From: Planctomycetes bacterium B3_Pla
Lineage (GTDB): Bacteria > Planctomycetota > Phycisphaerae > Sedimentisphaerales > Anaerobacaceae
NCBI GenBank assembly: GCA_005223045.1
Contig: NJBM01000001.1
Coordinates: forward strand, 1-64,000
Length of the DNA: 64,000 nucleotides
Direction of reading: 5' to 3'
The position numbers and the translations under genes were made by a program. Below are positions 40,353 through 50,900 of the stretch, piece by piece; position 1 is the stretch's first letter; each line of letters opens with the position of its first letter. Below the pieces are notes generated by a model. It was not told the DNA's origin, did no database searches, and saw only the letters and a list, made by a program, of their open reading frames with translations.

Positions 40353-40841
40353 ATGCCGGACAAAGATGCTGATCTGAGGAAAATAAAGAAACTCATTGAC
40401 ATAATGAAAGAGAACGAGCTGGTGGAGGTCGAGATCAAGCACGGTGACGACAAGATTTTCCTGAAACGATCGGAGCCTCAACAAGTTTTCGGCGGGGTGC
40501 CGGTGATGAGGCTGGAACCCGGCGCCGCCCCTGTCAGCCCCGAAGCTGAGAATCCCGCGAGTCAACCTTCGGCGGCGCAGCCGGCCGCAGGCGAAGAGGA
40601 TTTGACTGAGATAATATCGCCCATAGTCGGTACGTTTTACGCAAAACCAAGCCCCGATTCGGAACCTTACGTCGATGTCGGCATGTCAGTCGGCCCGCAA
40701 ACGGTCGTTTGTATAATCGAGGCGATGAAAGTGCTCAATGAAATAAAAGCCGAAACCAGCGGAACGATTGTCAAAGCGCTCGTAACTGACGGCCAAGCGG
40801 TCGAGTACGGCCAGCCCCTCTTCAAAGTCAAACCGGACTAA
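40353..40841 (+). CDS. accB: Biotin carboxyl carrier protein of acetyl-CoA carboxylase
   Basis: The 162-residue protein has the standard AccB layout: an N-terminal helical region (DLRKIKKLIDIMKENELVEVEIKHGD), a proline/alanine-rich linker, and the C-terminal biotinyl domain with the biotin attachment lysine K126 in CIIEAMKVLNEI. It carries the carboxyl group in fatty acid synthesis. AAAGGAT lies 8 bases before the ATG. accC follows after a 103-base gap made of the repeat element, so the two are likely one operon. Confidence 0.97.
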   Translation: MPDKDADLRKIKKLIDIMKENELVEVEIKHGDDKIFLKRSEPQQVFGGVPVMRLEPGAAPVSPEAENPASQPSAAQPAAGEEDLTEIISPIVGTFYAKPSPDSEPYVDVGMSVGPQTVVCIIEAMKVLNEIKAETSGTIVKALVTDGQAVEYGQPLFKVKPD

Positions 40842-40941
40842 CAATTTTCTATTTATTATTTACTATTTACTATTTGGAACTAAGGAATATGATCACGGAC
40901 GGGAAACAATAATAAATAGAAAATAATAAATAGTAAATCGA
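40841..40941 (+). repeat. 80-100-bp repeat element, copy 2 (with MITDGKQ mini-ORF)
   Basis: This copy fills the accB-accC gap. It is nearly identical to 36791-36870, with one extra TATTTAC-type unit in each arm. The core again contains a frame reading MITDGKQ and stop; one difference (GGA to GGG) is synonymous. It ends 3 bases before the accC ATG, and no separate ribosome-binding site for accC is visible. Confidence 0.85.
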
Positions 40942-40944
40942 ACT

Positions 40945-42282
40945 ATGTTTTCAAAGATTCTGATAGCGAATCGTGGTGAAATAGCGCTGCGGATTATCCG
41001 AGCCTGCCATGAGCTTGACATCGAGGCCGTCGTGGTTTATTCCGAGGCCGACAAGGATGCGCCTTACTTGCAGCTCGCTGATGAATCTATCTGCATCGGA
41101 CCGGCCGACAGCGCCAAGAGTTATCTGAACATCCCGCGTATAATAAGCGCCGCCGAGATCACCGACGTCGAGGCAATTCATCCCGGTTACGGTTTTCTGG
41201 CCGAGAACATACACTTTGCCGAGGTGTGCCGGGAGTGTGGGATAACTTTCATTGGCCCGCCCGTCGAGGCTATGCAGTTGCTCGGCGACAAGATCCGGGC
41301 CCGCGAGCTGGCGCACAAGGTCGGCGTGCCGGTAGTGCCCGGTTCCGACGGCGCTCTTGAGAAGGATTCTGACGCGCTGGAACTGGCCAATGAAATGGGT
41401 TACCCCGTAATAATAAAAGCCGCCGCCGGCGGGGGCGGACGCGGCATGAGAGTTGTGCACAACGACATCAATCTGCGTTCGGCGTTCAGCTCCGCCAGCG
41501 CAGAAGCAAAAGCCGCCTTCGGCAACGGCACCGTTTACCTGGAGAAGTTCATAGTCGAGCCCCGGCACGTGGAAGTCCAGATAATGGCCGACAAGAAAGG
41601 CAACGCACTGCACTTCTATGAGAGAGACTGCTCCATTCAGCGACGGCATCAAAAGATGATCGAGGAATCGCCTTGTCCGATTCTGGACAAGCGTACGAGG
41701 GAACAGCTTGCCGAAGCTGCGTTGAGGATCATTAAAGAAGCCAGGTATGACAACGCAGCGACGGTCGAATTCATTTTGGACGAGGAAAAAGAGTTTTACT
41801 TTATCGAGGCAAATACACGAATTCAGGTCGAGCACCCCGTCACTGAGATGGTTACCGGCCACGATCTGATCAAGTGGCAGTTGAAAATCGCCGCCGGCGA
41901 GCCCATCAAGTTGAGCCAGAGAAATATTAAACATACGGGCGTGGCAATTGAGTGCCGGATAAACGCCGAGGACCCCGAAAGAGATTTCGCTCCTTCGCCC
42001 GGTACGATTACCAGGTACATTCCGCCCGGCGGCCCCGGCGTCAGGATTGACACGCACGTCCATCAGGGCTGGACCGTCTCGCCAAGCTACGATTCGATGA
42101 TTGCCAAGGTCATTGTGCACCAGAAAACGCGAACCGAGGCGATTGCCACGATGAAGCGGGCTTTGCGGGAATTTGTCATCGAGCCGATCAAGACCACGAT
42201 CCCCGTCTGCCTGGACATCCTCTCACATAATCTCTTCGTCAAGAGCAAAATTGACACCGGCTTCGTCGAACGAAACTTCTGA
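40945..42282 (+). CDS. accC: Biotin carboxylase subunit of acetyl-CoA carboxylase
   Basis: The 445-residue protein is a full-length AccC: N-terminal [30 protein letters not shown], the ATP-grasp glycine loop [12 protein letters not shown], the conserved [14 protein letters not shown] and [17 protein letters not shown] catalytic region, and the C-terminal carboxylase domain. It carboxylates biotin on AccB using ATP and bicarbonate. The usual Shine-Dalgarno is missing directly upstream, where the repeat element abuts the ATG; translation may rely on coupling or on a weak AT-rich site. Confidence 0.97.
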   Translation: MFSKILIANRGEIALRIIRACHELDIEAVVVYSEADKDAPYLQLADESICIGPADSAKSYLNIPRIISAAEITDVEAIHPGYGFLAENIHFAEVCRECGITFIGPPVEAMQLLGDKIRARELAHKVGVPVVPGSDGALEKDSDALELANEMGYPVIIKAAAGGGGRGMRVVHNDINLRSAFSSASAEAKAAFGNGTVYLEKFIVEPRHVEVQIMADKKGNALHFYERDCSIQRRHQKMIEESPCPILDKRTREQLAEAALRIIKEARYDNAATVEFILDEEKEFYFIEANTRIQVEHPVTEMVTGHDLIKWQLKIAAGEPIKLSQRNIKHTGVAIECRINAEDPERDFAPSPGTITRYIPPGGPGVRIDTHVHQGWTVSPSYDSMIAKVIVHQKTRTEAIATMKRALREFVIEPIKTTIPVCLDILSHNLFVKSKIDTGFVERNF

Positions 42283-42468
42283 AGTCTGTTCATGTCGTCC
42301 TCTAAGAAATTCTTGCCTTATCTCTGCTTGGAAGATACCATAAATTATTCAGTTTGCAGGCGTTAAGCAATGAGAATCGTTGTGGCCTGCCGCCTCGCAT
42401 GACTTGTTGCAAGACGAGCCGACATTGCCACTATCCATAAGCCGGACTTATTTACAGGAGAGTTTACC

Positions 42469-43753
42469 ATGAACAAAATGACACTTCACAGAAGCGTGGG
42501 AAGATTTGTGTTCCTTGTGTGTATCCTGATTTTTCCGGCGAGACCGTCACAGGCCCGCGCGGCCGAAGGGATTACCGGCAATTGGGAAATTAAAATGGAT
42601 TTCAACAGATGGCAGACTTTTGCCAGGTTGTCTGTCTCAAAGAATCCGGACGGCACTCTCGCAGGCAAGTGGGGCACAAGCGAACTGTCCGATGTCAAAT
42701 TCGAGGGCGACAAACTCACCTTCGTTCTCACGGTCCAGACGCAGGACCAGGAATTCAGAATGACGTACGACGGGACCCTCAAGGACGGCAAGCTGACAGG
42801 TACAATATCGAGCGACCGAGGAGATTTCCCCGCCAACGGCGCCCGTACAAAGCCCAGGTGCCCTGCCGTGGGTGATTGGGACATCAAGCTGACGGTCCAG
42901 GAGCGGGACATCAATTGTAAGCTGTCGGTATCTCAGAAGCCTGACGGGGCGCTGGAGGGCAAGTGGACCAGTGAATTCGGCGAGCACGAGGTCTCCGATG
43001 TCAAATTCAAGGACGGCAAGCTCACCTTTTCTCGAAACAGCAAATTCGGTGACCGCCAATGGAAATCGACCTACGAGGGCACCGTTAAGGGCCAGACACT
43101 TACCGGAAGAATCGACAGCGAGTTCGGCCAGATCGCGGCCAACGGAAAGCTCGCAGGCGGGGCCCTTGTCGGAAAGTGGGAGCTTACGACTACTTCCGAC
43201 AGAGGTACACGCACGCGCGTGCTGACCGTCTATGGAGACATGACCGGCAGATATCAAATCTACGGTGACACCCGAGGCGGCAGTCCAGATCCTGGATCTC
43301 AAACTTGAAGGCGCCAATGCAACTTTCAACATGGATATGGGTCCTGCCGACCAGTCGTTTCGGATCGGCTTCGAAGGCACACTGGACGGGGCAGCCCTCA
43401 AGGGCCGGTTCACAAGCTCCAGGGGCGATTCGGAAGTGACCGGCAAGCGAATCGACAAGACCTCCGCTCTGGTCGGTACGTGGCAGATCACGAGGCAGTC
43501 CTCACGCGGCACGCGTACGAACACACTGAAGATCAACGCGGACATGACCGGGACGTACACATCTCGCGACAACAAGATACCCGTCACGGACCTCAGCATC
43601 GAAGGGGACCAAGTGACCTTCAAGGTAACAATGAGGTACGGCGATCGTGAGGTCCCGGCGACGTTCAAGGGAAAGCTGGACGGCACTACTCTCAAAGGGC
43701 AGCGTACCACTTCCCGAGGCGCCAGCGAGTTCACCGCCAAGAAGATCGACTGA
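42469..43753 (+). pseudogene. Secreted four-repeat beta-rich protein with a frameshift near 43270
   Basis: The first frame (42469-43308) starts with a signal peptide (RFVFLVCILIFPARPSQARA) and two and a half copies of a roughly 100-residue domain (NWEIKMDF..., SDVKFEGDKLTF, LKDGKLTGTISSDRG). It stops soon after DMTGRYQIYGD. The second frame (43265-43753) resumes with VQILDLKLEGANATFNM and two further repeats (FEGTLDGAALKG, FKGKLDGTTLKG). Joining the two near the CCC at 43269-43271 restores a protein of about 427 residues, so one extra base is the simplest explanation. It may be a true disruption or an assembly/sequencing indel. The domain resembles nothing I can name. Confidence 0.8.
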
Positions 43754-43789
43754 CCGTGCTGATTAGGCAGCCGTTGCTCAAGTTATGTC

Positions 43790-46135
43790 GTGCAAACGAA
43801 AGTATGGAACAAGGCAGCGAGGCAACCACAGGACCGCAGCGATGCTGTGAAAATCTCTATACGAAAAAAACTGCTGTTTGCAGCGATCACGATCATGGCG
43901 CTCTTCGCGGCTGTCGAGATCATGCTATTGGTACTTGGTGTGCGCCCGGTGCTCTACGATGAAGATCCTTATGTAGGATTTTCATCCTATGTTCCTCTCT
44001 TCGTTGAAGAAACCTCGCCTGACGGCAATCCGGTCATGGTTACGGCAAAGAACAAGCTGGAGTTCTTCAACTCTCAACGCTTTGCGAAGAATAAACCTGC
44101 CGGAACATGCCGTATCTTCTGTGTGGGCGGCTCGACTACGTTTGGCCGACCTTATGACGACATGACATCTTTCTGCGGCTGGCTGAGGGCAATGCTGCCC
44201 AAAGCGGATCCATCTGCCCAATGGGAACTGATTAACGCCGGCGGTGTCAGCTACGCTAGCTACCGTGTGGCCGCGTTAATGGAGGAGCTTGTGCGGCACG
44301 AACCCGACCTGTTCATAATATACTCGGGTCACAATGAGTTCCTTGAGCGTCGCACATACAGCCGGATAATCAATACGCCGGCAGCGGTGCGCGGCCTGGG
44401 GGCGATAATGAGCCGAACACGCACTTATGCGGCGGTCAGGCAAGCTATCGACAAAGTCGGAAGACGACAGGGTAAGACATCCGGCAAGCAAGCCTATCTG
44501 CCCGGCGAGGTTGAGACGATCCTCGAAAATTCCCTCGGCCCGGAAGAGTATCGCCGCGACGCCGAATTGCGCGAGCAGGTGTTCGACCACTATCGCTATA
44601 ATCTCTCGCGCATGGTCAATGTAGCGCGATCCTCCGGGGCAAAGGTTATTCTGGTTACGCCTGCGTCGAATCTGCGACACTGCCAGCCTTTCAAGAGCGA
44701 ACACCGCGCCGGGCTCAATAACGCCGAACGCAGGGATTGGCAATCCCTTTTCGATCAGGCCAGCGAGGCTTACGCCGCGGACCGGTGGGACCAGGCACTA
44801 ACAGCAATTGACAAGGCAATCACCATCGACGACCGCTACGCTCACGGGCACTACCTGCGCGGGCGCGTGCTGTGGGAATTAGAGCGTTACGATCAGGCAA
44901 AGACGGCCTTCGAGCGTGCGATGGACGAGGATGTTTGTCCGTTGAGGGCGCTCGGGCCTCTGCTGGATATCATCAGAGATGTCGGCGACGAGAAGAACGT
45001 TCCGGTGGTGGATTTTGCGGCTCTTATCGAAGGGCGGTCAGAACACGCCACGCCGGGCGAAGAATGGTTCCTTGATCACGTGCATCCAACCATCGAGGGC
45101 AATCGTCAATTGGCGCTGGCACTATTGGAAACAATGAACAGCCGCCAAATCGCGCGCCTGGCGAGCACGTGGAGCGAGGCCGAGATCGAGCGCGTCAGAC
45201 AAGAGGTCGAGAGCCATCTCGACCTGATGGCCCACGGTGCTGCGCTGCGCAATCTATCGAGGCTGTTTAGATGGGCCGGTAAGTTCGAGCAGGGGTACAA
45301 ACTGGGTTTGCAAGCCGTTGAAATGGACCCCGTTGACGCAGAAGCGCATTTTCAGGTTGCCGGCAACGCGATGGAATTGGGCCGGATCGACGAGGCTATC
45401 AACTACTATCGTCAGGCGCTGCAGATCGAGCCTAATTATGCTCGTGCGCACTGCGGCCTGGCCATCGCACTTTCCAGGCGAAACAGATCAGACGAAGCTG
45501 TCAGCCATTATCGTCGGGCGCTGCAGATTAAGCCGGAGCTTGTCTCTGCACATTGCGGTCTGGGCATCGCGCTTCATTCACAGGACAAGCTCGACGAGGC
45601 GATCAGCCACTACCGCCGGGCGTTGCAGATCAACCCCGACCACACCGAGGCGCACAGCAGTCTGGGTTGCGCGCTGGCCGAACAGGGCAAATTCGACGAG
45701 GCGATCAGTCACTATCGTCAGGCGCTTCGGCTGAATCCGAATTATGCCGAAGTGCACCACCGGCTGGGCCGTACGCTGGTAATGGCGGACCAATTCGATG
45801 GAGCGCTGGAACATTTGCAGGAAGCCGTGCGTTTGAGACCAAACCGGCCGGACTCCTTGAACGCCATCGCGCAGGTATTGATCGTACATCCGGACAACAA
45901 GGTGCGGGATGCAGATCAGGCCGTTAGATTTGCCGAGCGTGCAGCCGAGCTGATCGAATATCAGGACGCTTCGGTCTTAGACACGCTGGCGGCTGCGTAC
46001 GCCTCGGCAGGTCAATTTGAAAAGGCGATAACGACTGCACAAAAGGCAATCGCGCTGGCTTCTGCCGCCCAGGCTGATGAGCTGGTCGGTTATTTGCGCA
46101 AACAACTCGAACTTTACAGGCAGGCAAGATTCTGA
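43790..46135 (+). CDS. Membrane-anchored SGNH-hydrolase-like protein with C-terminal TPR array
   Basis: The 781-residue protein has one N-terminal membrane segment (LLFAAITIMALFAAVEIMLLVLG). An SGNH/GDSL-like hydrolase region follows (about 90-430), with FCVGGSTTFGRP (block I serine), YSGHNEFLE and the C-terminal LDHVHPTIEGN Asp-His pair. A TPR-like insert (about 325-385) sits inside it. Residues about 500-740 are repeated TPRs (NYYRQALQIEPNYARAH and similar, about six copies). It probably modifies an extracellular glycan or ester with the TPRs acting as a scaffold. The start GTG at 43790 lacks a clear ribosome-binding site; GTG 43847 is an alternative. Confidence 0.82.
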   Translation: MQTKVWNKAARQPQDRSDAVKISIRKKLLFAAITIMALFAAVEIMLLVLGVRPVLYDEDPYVGFSSYVPLFVEETSPDGNPVMVTAKNKLEFFNSQRFAKNKPAGTCRIFCVGGSTTFGRPYDDMTSFCGWLRAMLPKADPSAQWELINAGGVSYASYRVAALMEELVRHEPDLFIIYSGHNEFLERRTYSRIINTPAAVRGLGAIMSRTRTYAAVRQAIDKVGRRQGKTSGKQAYLPGEVETILENSLGPEEYRRDAELREQVFDHYRYNLSRMVNVARSSGAKVILVTPASNLRHCQPFKSEHRAGLNNAERRDWQSLFDQASEAYAADRWDQALTAIDKAITIDDRYAHGHYLRGRVLWELERYDQAKTAFERAMDEDVCPLRALGPLLDIIRDVGDEKNVPVVDFAALIEGRSEHATPGEEWFLDHVHPTIEGNRQLALALLETMNSRQIARLASTWSEAEIERVRQEVESHLDLMAHGAALRNLSRLFRWAGKFEQGYKLGLQAVEMDPVDAEAHFQVAGNAMELGRIDEAINYYRQALQIEPNYARAHCGLAIALSRRNRSDEAVSHYRRALQIKPELVSAHCGLGIALHSQDKLDEAISHYRRALQINPDHTEAHSSLGCALAEQGKFDEAISHYRQALRLNPNYAEVHHRLGRTLVMADQFDGALEHLQEAVRLRPNRPDSLNAIAQVLIVHPDNKVRDADQAVRFAERAAELIEYQDASVLDTLAAAYASAGQFEKAITTAQKAIALASAAQADELVGYLRKQLELYRQARF

Positions 46136-46264
46136 CGGCGTGCCACGCGGCGGTTTTATGTTGGCGGATTCGGGCGGTTTGTGTAAGAATTAGGTGTATC
46201 TACAAAAGGTAGGACAACCGAGAAAATAAAACAGGCCGGATCAATGCCGATGAAGGAGATGTTT

Positions 46265-47734
46265 ATGAATCGTCGAAGTTTTATAAAGTTAACAGGTGCA
46301 TCGGCAGCGTCGCTGTTGATGGCGAAGGCCGGTCTGACGGCTGATAGAATCCACAGGAAGCCCAACATCGTTTTCCTGATACTGGATGAGCTTGGATATT
46401 ACGAGCTTTCCTGCATGGGGCACTCGATAATGGAGACGCCCAGCATCGATAAGATAGCGAGCGAGGGCATGAGATTTACCCAGATGCTCGCCGGGGCGCC
46501 TGTCTGCGCGCCCACGCGCAGCACTCTGATGACCGGCAAGCACATGGGGCATACGTCGGTGCGCAGGAATCCCGGGCATGAGGCGCTTCGAGCCGAAGAT
46601 GTGACCGTAGCCCAGCTTCTAAAGAAAGTCGGCTACGCCACCGGCGGCTTCGGCAAATGGGGCGTCGGCGGACGCGGCACAACGGGCGTGCCGGAAAAGC
46701 ACGGCTTCGACGTCTTCTTAGGTTACTACGACCAGGTCCATGCTCACACGTTCTTCCCGGCCTGGCTGGTCAGGAACAGCGAAGAGGTGCCGTTGAAGGG
46801 CAACACCGGCGCCTTGTACGAGGGCGAAACATTCTCGCATCAGGTCATCTTCGAAGAGTCGATGAAGTTCATTCGCGACAACAAGGACAGGCCCTTCTTC
46901 TGCTATTGTCCCTGGACGCCTCCGCACGGTGCGTGGGGTCTTCCGGATGACGAACCTTCCTGGCAAAAATACAAGGACAAAAAATGGGATGCCGGCTACT
47001 CGATCAGAAAAGATGAGGCGCAACGGTACGCCGCGATGGTCAATATGATCGACAGGCAGATCGGCCGGATCATGGACCTGCTCAAAGAGCTGAAGATAGA
47101 CGACAACACGATAGTGTTTGTCAGCGGCGACAACGGCGGTAATCTGTATTTCAAGAATGAGTCGCATCCCCACGGCTTCTTCGGTCCCAATGTCGATCCG
47201 AGAACGGGCAAGGTCTTCAAAGGTCAAAAAGGCCTGCTCTACGAGGGCGGCCTGCGCGTTCCGTTCGTAGTGCGATGGCCCGGCAGGATAGAGGCGGATT
47301 CGGTCAGCGAGCACCTGGGATACTTTCCGGATATGATGCCGACGTTTGCGGAACTTGCCGGGGTGGACTGCCCGGGTGACATCGACGGAATCTCAGTACT
47401 TCCGACGCTTCTCGGCAGAAGGGCAACCGGCCGGGCGCAGAAGAAGCATGAGTATCTGTATTGGGAGTATTCAGGCCAGACCGCAGTTCGATGGGGCGAT
47501 TGGAAAGCCTACAAACCCAGGAAGGGCGACTGGGAATTGTATGACCTGAGCAAAGACATCGAGGAAAAGGAAAACATCGCGGCAGAAAACCAGGGCACGC
47601 TCGCTAAGATGATCGTCTTTGCCGAGCAAGCCCACACGCCGCACGTCCCCGGCGAGATTCTCGACAACGAGCTGTGCATGAAGGACCACACCAAGACGAA
47701 GAATCCCAAACCTTCCGAGCGGCGCCGCCGATAG
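46265..47734 (+). CDS. Tat-exported sulfatase (arylsulfatase family, Cys-type)
   Basis: The 489-residue protein has a twin-arginine signal (NRRSFIKLTGASAAS), the metal-binding IVFLILDELGYYELSCMGH region and the sulfatase signature CAPTRSTLMTG, in which C81 would be converted to formylglycine. Further conserved parts are TGGFGKWGVGG, FVSGDNGG (metal ligands) and GLRVPFVVRWPG. It probably desulfates a polysaccharide outside the cytoplasm. AAGGAG lies 8 bases before the chosen ATG 46265; an upstream in-frame ATG at 46244 overlaps this site. The gene for a formylglycine-generating enzyme was not found in the window. Confidence 0.95.
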   Translation: MNRRSFIKLTGASAASLLMAKAGLTADRIHRKPNIVFLILDELGYYELSCMGHSIMETPSIDKIASEGMRFTQMLAGAPVCAPTRSTLMTGKHMGHTSVRRNPGHEALRAEDVTVAQLLKKVGYATGGFGKWGVGGRGTTGVPEKHGFDVFLGYYDQVHAHTFFPAWLVRNSEEVPLKGNTGALYEGETFSHQVIFEESMKFIRDNKDRPFFCYCPWTPPHGAWGLPDDEPSWQKYKDKKWDAGYSIRKDEAQRYAAMVNMIDRQIGRIMDLLKELKIDDNTIVFVSGDNGGNLYFKNESHPHGFFGPNVDPRTGKVFKGQKGLLYEGGLRVPFVVRWPGRIEADSVSEHLGYFPDMMPTFAELAGVDCPGDIDGISVLPTLLGRRATGRAQKKHEYLYWEYSGQTAVRWGDWKAYKPRKGDWELYDLSKDIEEKENIAAENQGTLAKMIVFAEQAHTPHVPGEILDNELCMKDHTKTKNPKPSERRRR

Positions 47735-47960
47735 TATCATAGAACGAAAAGCGCGATGAAAGCGTGGGGAAGAAGCTGTTGACAAAGACCTGATTGGTCG
47801 CGCGGAGGTTCACGGCGTCAATATAGAAAGGGCTTGGAACTGCGTCTTGCAGCTCCAAGCCCTGAAACATCATCTTGCCAGGCTAAAATACCTGCCTGGC
47901 CTTCTTCTCTGCTACAACAGTCTTGCTGTCGCGTGCAGGTCTTCGTCCGTCCGAACGATG
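47735..47960. other. Convergent intergenic region
   Basis: Contains the terminator hairpin at 47829-47863 and a short CAACAGTCTTGCTGTCGCG hairpin-like stretch near 47917. No gene is visible. Confidence 0.55.
47829..47863 (-). terminator. Terminator of the three-LamG gene
   Basis: AGGGCTTGGAACTGC and GCAGCTCCAAGCCCT pair around GTCTT with one mismatch. On the minus strand the stem is followed by TTTCTATATT, so it mainly serves the leftward gene; it could also stop the sulfatase transcript. Confidence 0.8.
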
Positions 47961-50900
47961 TTACAGGCCCGCAACAAGCTTTGCAATCTCACCTTCGGAC
48001 AATGCCCGGTCGTAAACACGCACATCGTCGATCAGGCCTAAAAAGAACTTCTGAACCACCAAGTCCTCATTATGCCAATTGGCTCCGATATGGGCATTGG
48101 CCTGAGAGGCGCCGGAAAGGTCGTAGGTCTCAGGTATGGTGGACTCGCTGTGAGTCGTCACACCCATGTCTTCGACACCATCGATATAGACACGCAACTC
48201 AGTTCCATTTCTCCTCATCCCAACGATGTGATGCCACGCACCATCGAGAAGACCCACGGTCTCGGAAGAAGGATCGTACTTGTCGTTATCGTCATCAACG
48301 AGAACTTTTATATCTCCATTGTTGTTATCTCTAAGCATCAGCTCATACCGTATTCCGCCGCCCGAATCCCCACCTTTGGAAAAGATGAGCGTATCGGTGC
48401 CGGGATCCACGGATCCCTTTATCCAGGCACTAATGGTAAAATCGCCTGTTCCGGGGTCAAGAATGGCTGGATTGCCACAGTCCACATAATCGTCGACACC
48501 ATCGAACTCCAGCGCACCGGCTACTATGCCGGTTGCCCACACGGGATCACCGTTGAGGGTGCCGTCGTTGCCGTTTCCGGAGCTGTCGGCGGCCGTGGTG
48601 CCGGAAGTCTCATCGAGGGTCCAGTGTCCCACTGGCTTTTCGATGCCGAGGAGTCTGACGTTGTTGATGGTCAGCGAACCCGAGCCGCCGGGAGCCGGGG
48701 CGTCAAGATCGCCGATAACGAGCGACACTTTGGCAACCGCGGTCAGGTCGACGGCGAAAAGAAGGTGTGGAATTTGAAGAACCACGGTGAAGTCGGTCGC
48801 ACTGGTCTGCTGCGTCGCAGCCGGATCGGGATTGAGAAGGGCCGCAGTAGCACCGGATGCATCCGTAAGCACCAGGTACATAGGCTCAGCCGAATTGGAC
48901 GCCAGGCCGATTTCGGCGGATGTCAAGGGACCTGCGGCAACGCCACCAGTAGAGCTGACTTCCGAGAACACGGCCTCAGCAAAGGTCTCGGCGCCGGAGT
49001 GAGACGTCACAGCCAGACCGATGTGAATCGGTGCCGGGGTCATCGGGATAACCTGCGGATTCCAGGACATCGGAACAAACATCACGCCGTCGGTGGAGTA
49101 GTAGGCATTGATCATCGGGAACACCCGCTCGATCATGATCCAGACCGGTGCGGCCGCGGCTTTCTGCTCATCAGTTGCAACGGAGGTGTCGCTGACTGCG
49201 TCTTGGTCGGTCATCATCCGCGCCTGGAACCTGACACCGTTTGTGCCGGTCGCATAAACAGCGGCGAACGCCGAACCGGCATCCAGACTCTCGCGGATCA
49301 TGATTCCCGCCTTGGTCCAGTTGTCGGTGGAAGCCAGACTATCGACCTTGACGGTCATAGAGCCGTCACCGGTGAGCGTCGTGTAGGCATACTGGAATTC
49401 ATCGGCAGTACCCCAGATGTCGGCGCCTCGGCCAACCACCGTAACGGTGCCGGCCGCGTCATCGACTGTAACGCTGCCCGGAGCGGCGTTGCCGGTGTAA
49501 GAAACTGCCAGCCGGCCGATCGGCTCGGTCAAGTCAAGTGCAGGATCCAGGTCGAGTGAAATATCGGACATGAACGGATCGACGCTGGTGTCATAATCAA
49601 ACGGCGTCTCGGTATCATAGATGACCAGTTCGGCTTCGGTGCTGAAGGGCCAGACGCGACCGGTGGTGAGACCGACAATGCCCCCGCTGAGGGCCCGTTC
49701 GTCGACACGCCAGTAGTAATTGGTGTCAAAGTCGAGCTTCTCAGGAATAACATAGGAAGCCTCAGACTGAAATCCGCGATAGATGCCCGTTGTGTCTAAG
49801 ACATCGGCGGCTGCAACTGCATCGGGATCGGTGCCTAAGTAGATAAAATGCTCTGTTGCGCCGTCACCCGGTGTCCATGAAAGTGTGGTCATGCTCCAGA
49901 TGTCACCAGAGTCACCTATTGCGGGTTGCGGCTGCCAGGCCATCAGGAGATTACCATAGAGCTGCCTCATCTCATCTTCGGTGAAGGCTCTGTCGTAGAT
50001 GGCCAGATCGTCCATTTCGCCCGCGAGCGGAGGTCCGCCACTGTTGCTGCCGTCGAAGCTGGTCGCTTCGGAGTTAGCAGCGATCAGGCCATAACGGAGG
50101 TTGCCTGTGCCGAAGGTTGCGCCTGTTGTAACCGAAGGCTCGGCGAAGCCATCGATATAAATGGTTGCGGTTCCGTTGTCGAACACGCCGGTTACATGGT
50201 GCCATTCGGCGTCGTCAACTCGCGTTACGCTGCCGTAGTCAAGCTGGCCGTCGGAACTAAAGAGGTCCCAGCCAACCTGGCCGTCGCCTGCGCCGTTGCC
50301 GTTGATCTCCAGACGCCAGTATTCGTTGCGGTCGAACGAGGCGACATACTGGTCGGTTTCAACATCGGTGCGAATCCACGCACTGACGGTGATCTCAGGA
50401 ATATCTGTGGTTTCATAGGTGAGGTTGGCGACAGCTCCATATCCCTCTGCGCCTAAGTCCAGCACATCGCCGCCGTGGCCGGCCGCGACCTGTGCGCCAT
50501 TTTTGAGTGCGACATGATTGCCGTTGCCTGACTGATCAAGTGCAACGCCGCCGGAATCGCCGTCAAACGTCCACAGGGCGACAAGGTTCGGGTCGTCCGT
50601 TACAGGTAGTACGGGCACGGTGCTGAAACTCCAGACCTGGCCTGTGACCGTCTCTGTGCCGTAGAACTCATCGACGCGCCAGTAGTAGGTTGTGTCCGGC
50701 TGCAACTCGCCGGTATCATGGCCAATGTCCGCTACCAGCGGAGCGTCCGCCGCGTTGGCGACCTGATCGGCATCGGTGCCAAAGTACACCTGGTGCATGA
50801 TGGGGCTGAAGCCGGCAGTCCAACTCAGATTGGCACTGGCGCCAAGAATCTTGCTGCCGTCTTCAATGCTGGGATCGTACGAACTTCTCGGGGGAACCCA

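Noticed and set aside
40951..42120. Minus-strand open frame of 389 codons opposite accC
   Set aside because: Antisense shadow; accC on the plus strand is full length with all catalytic motifs.
48072..49559. Plus-strand open frame of 495 codons opposite the three-LamG gene
   Set aside because: Repeat-like composition mirrored from LamG and sandwich domains; no start signal.
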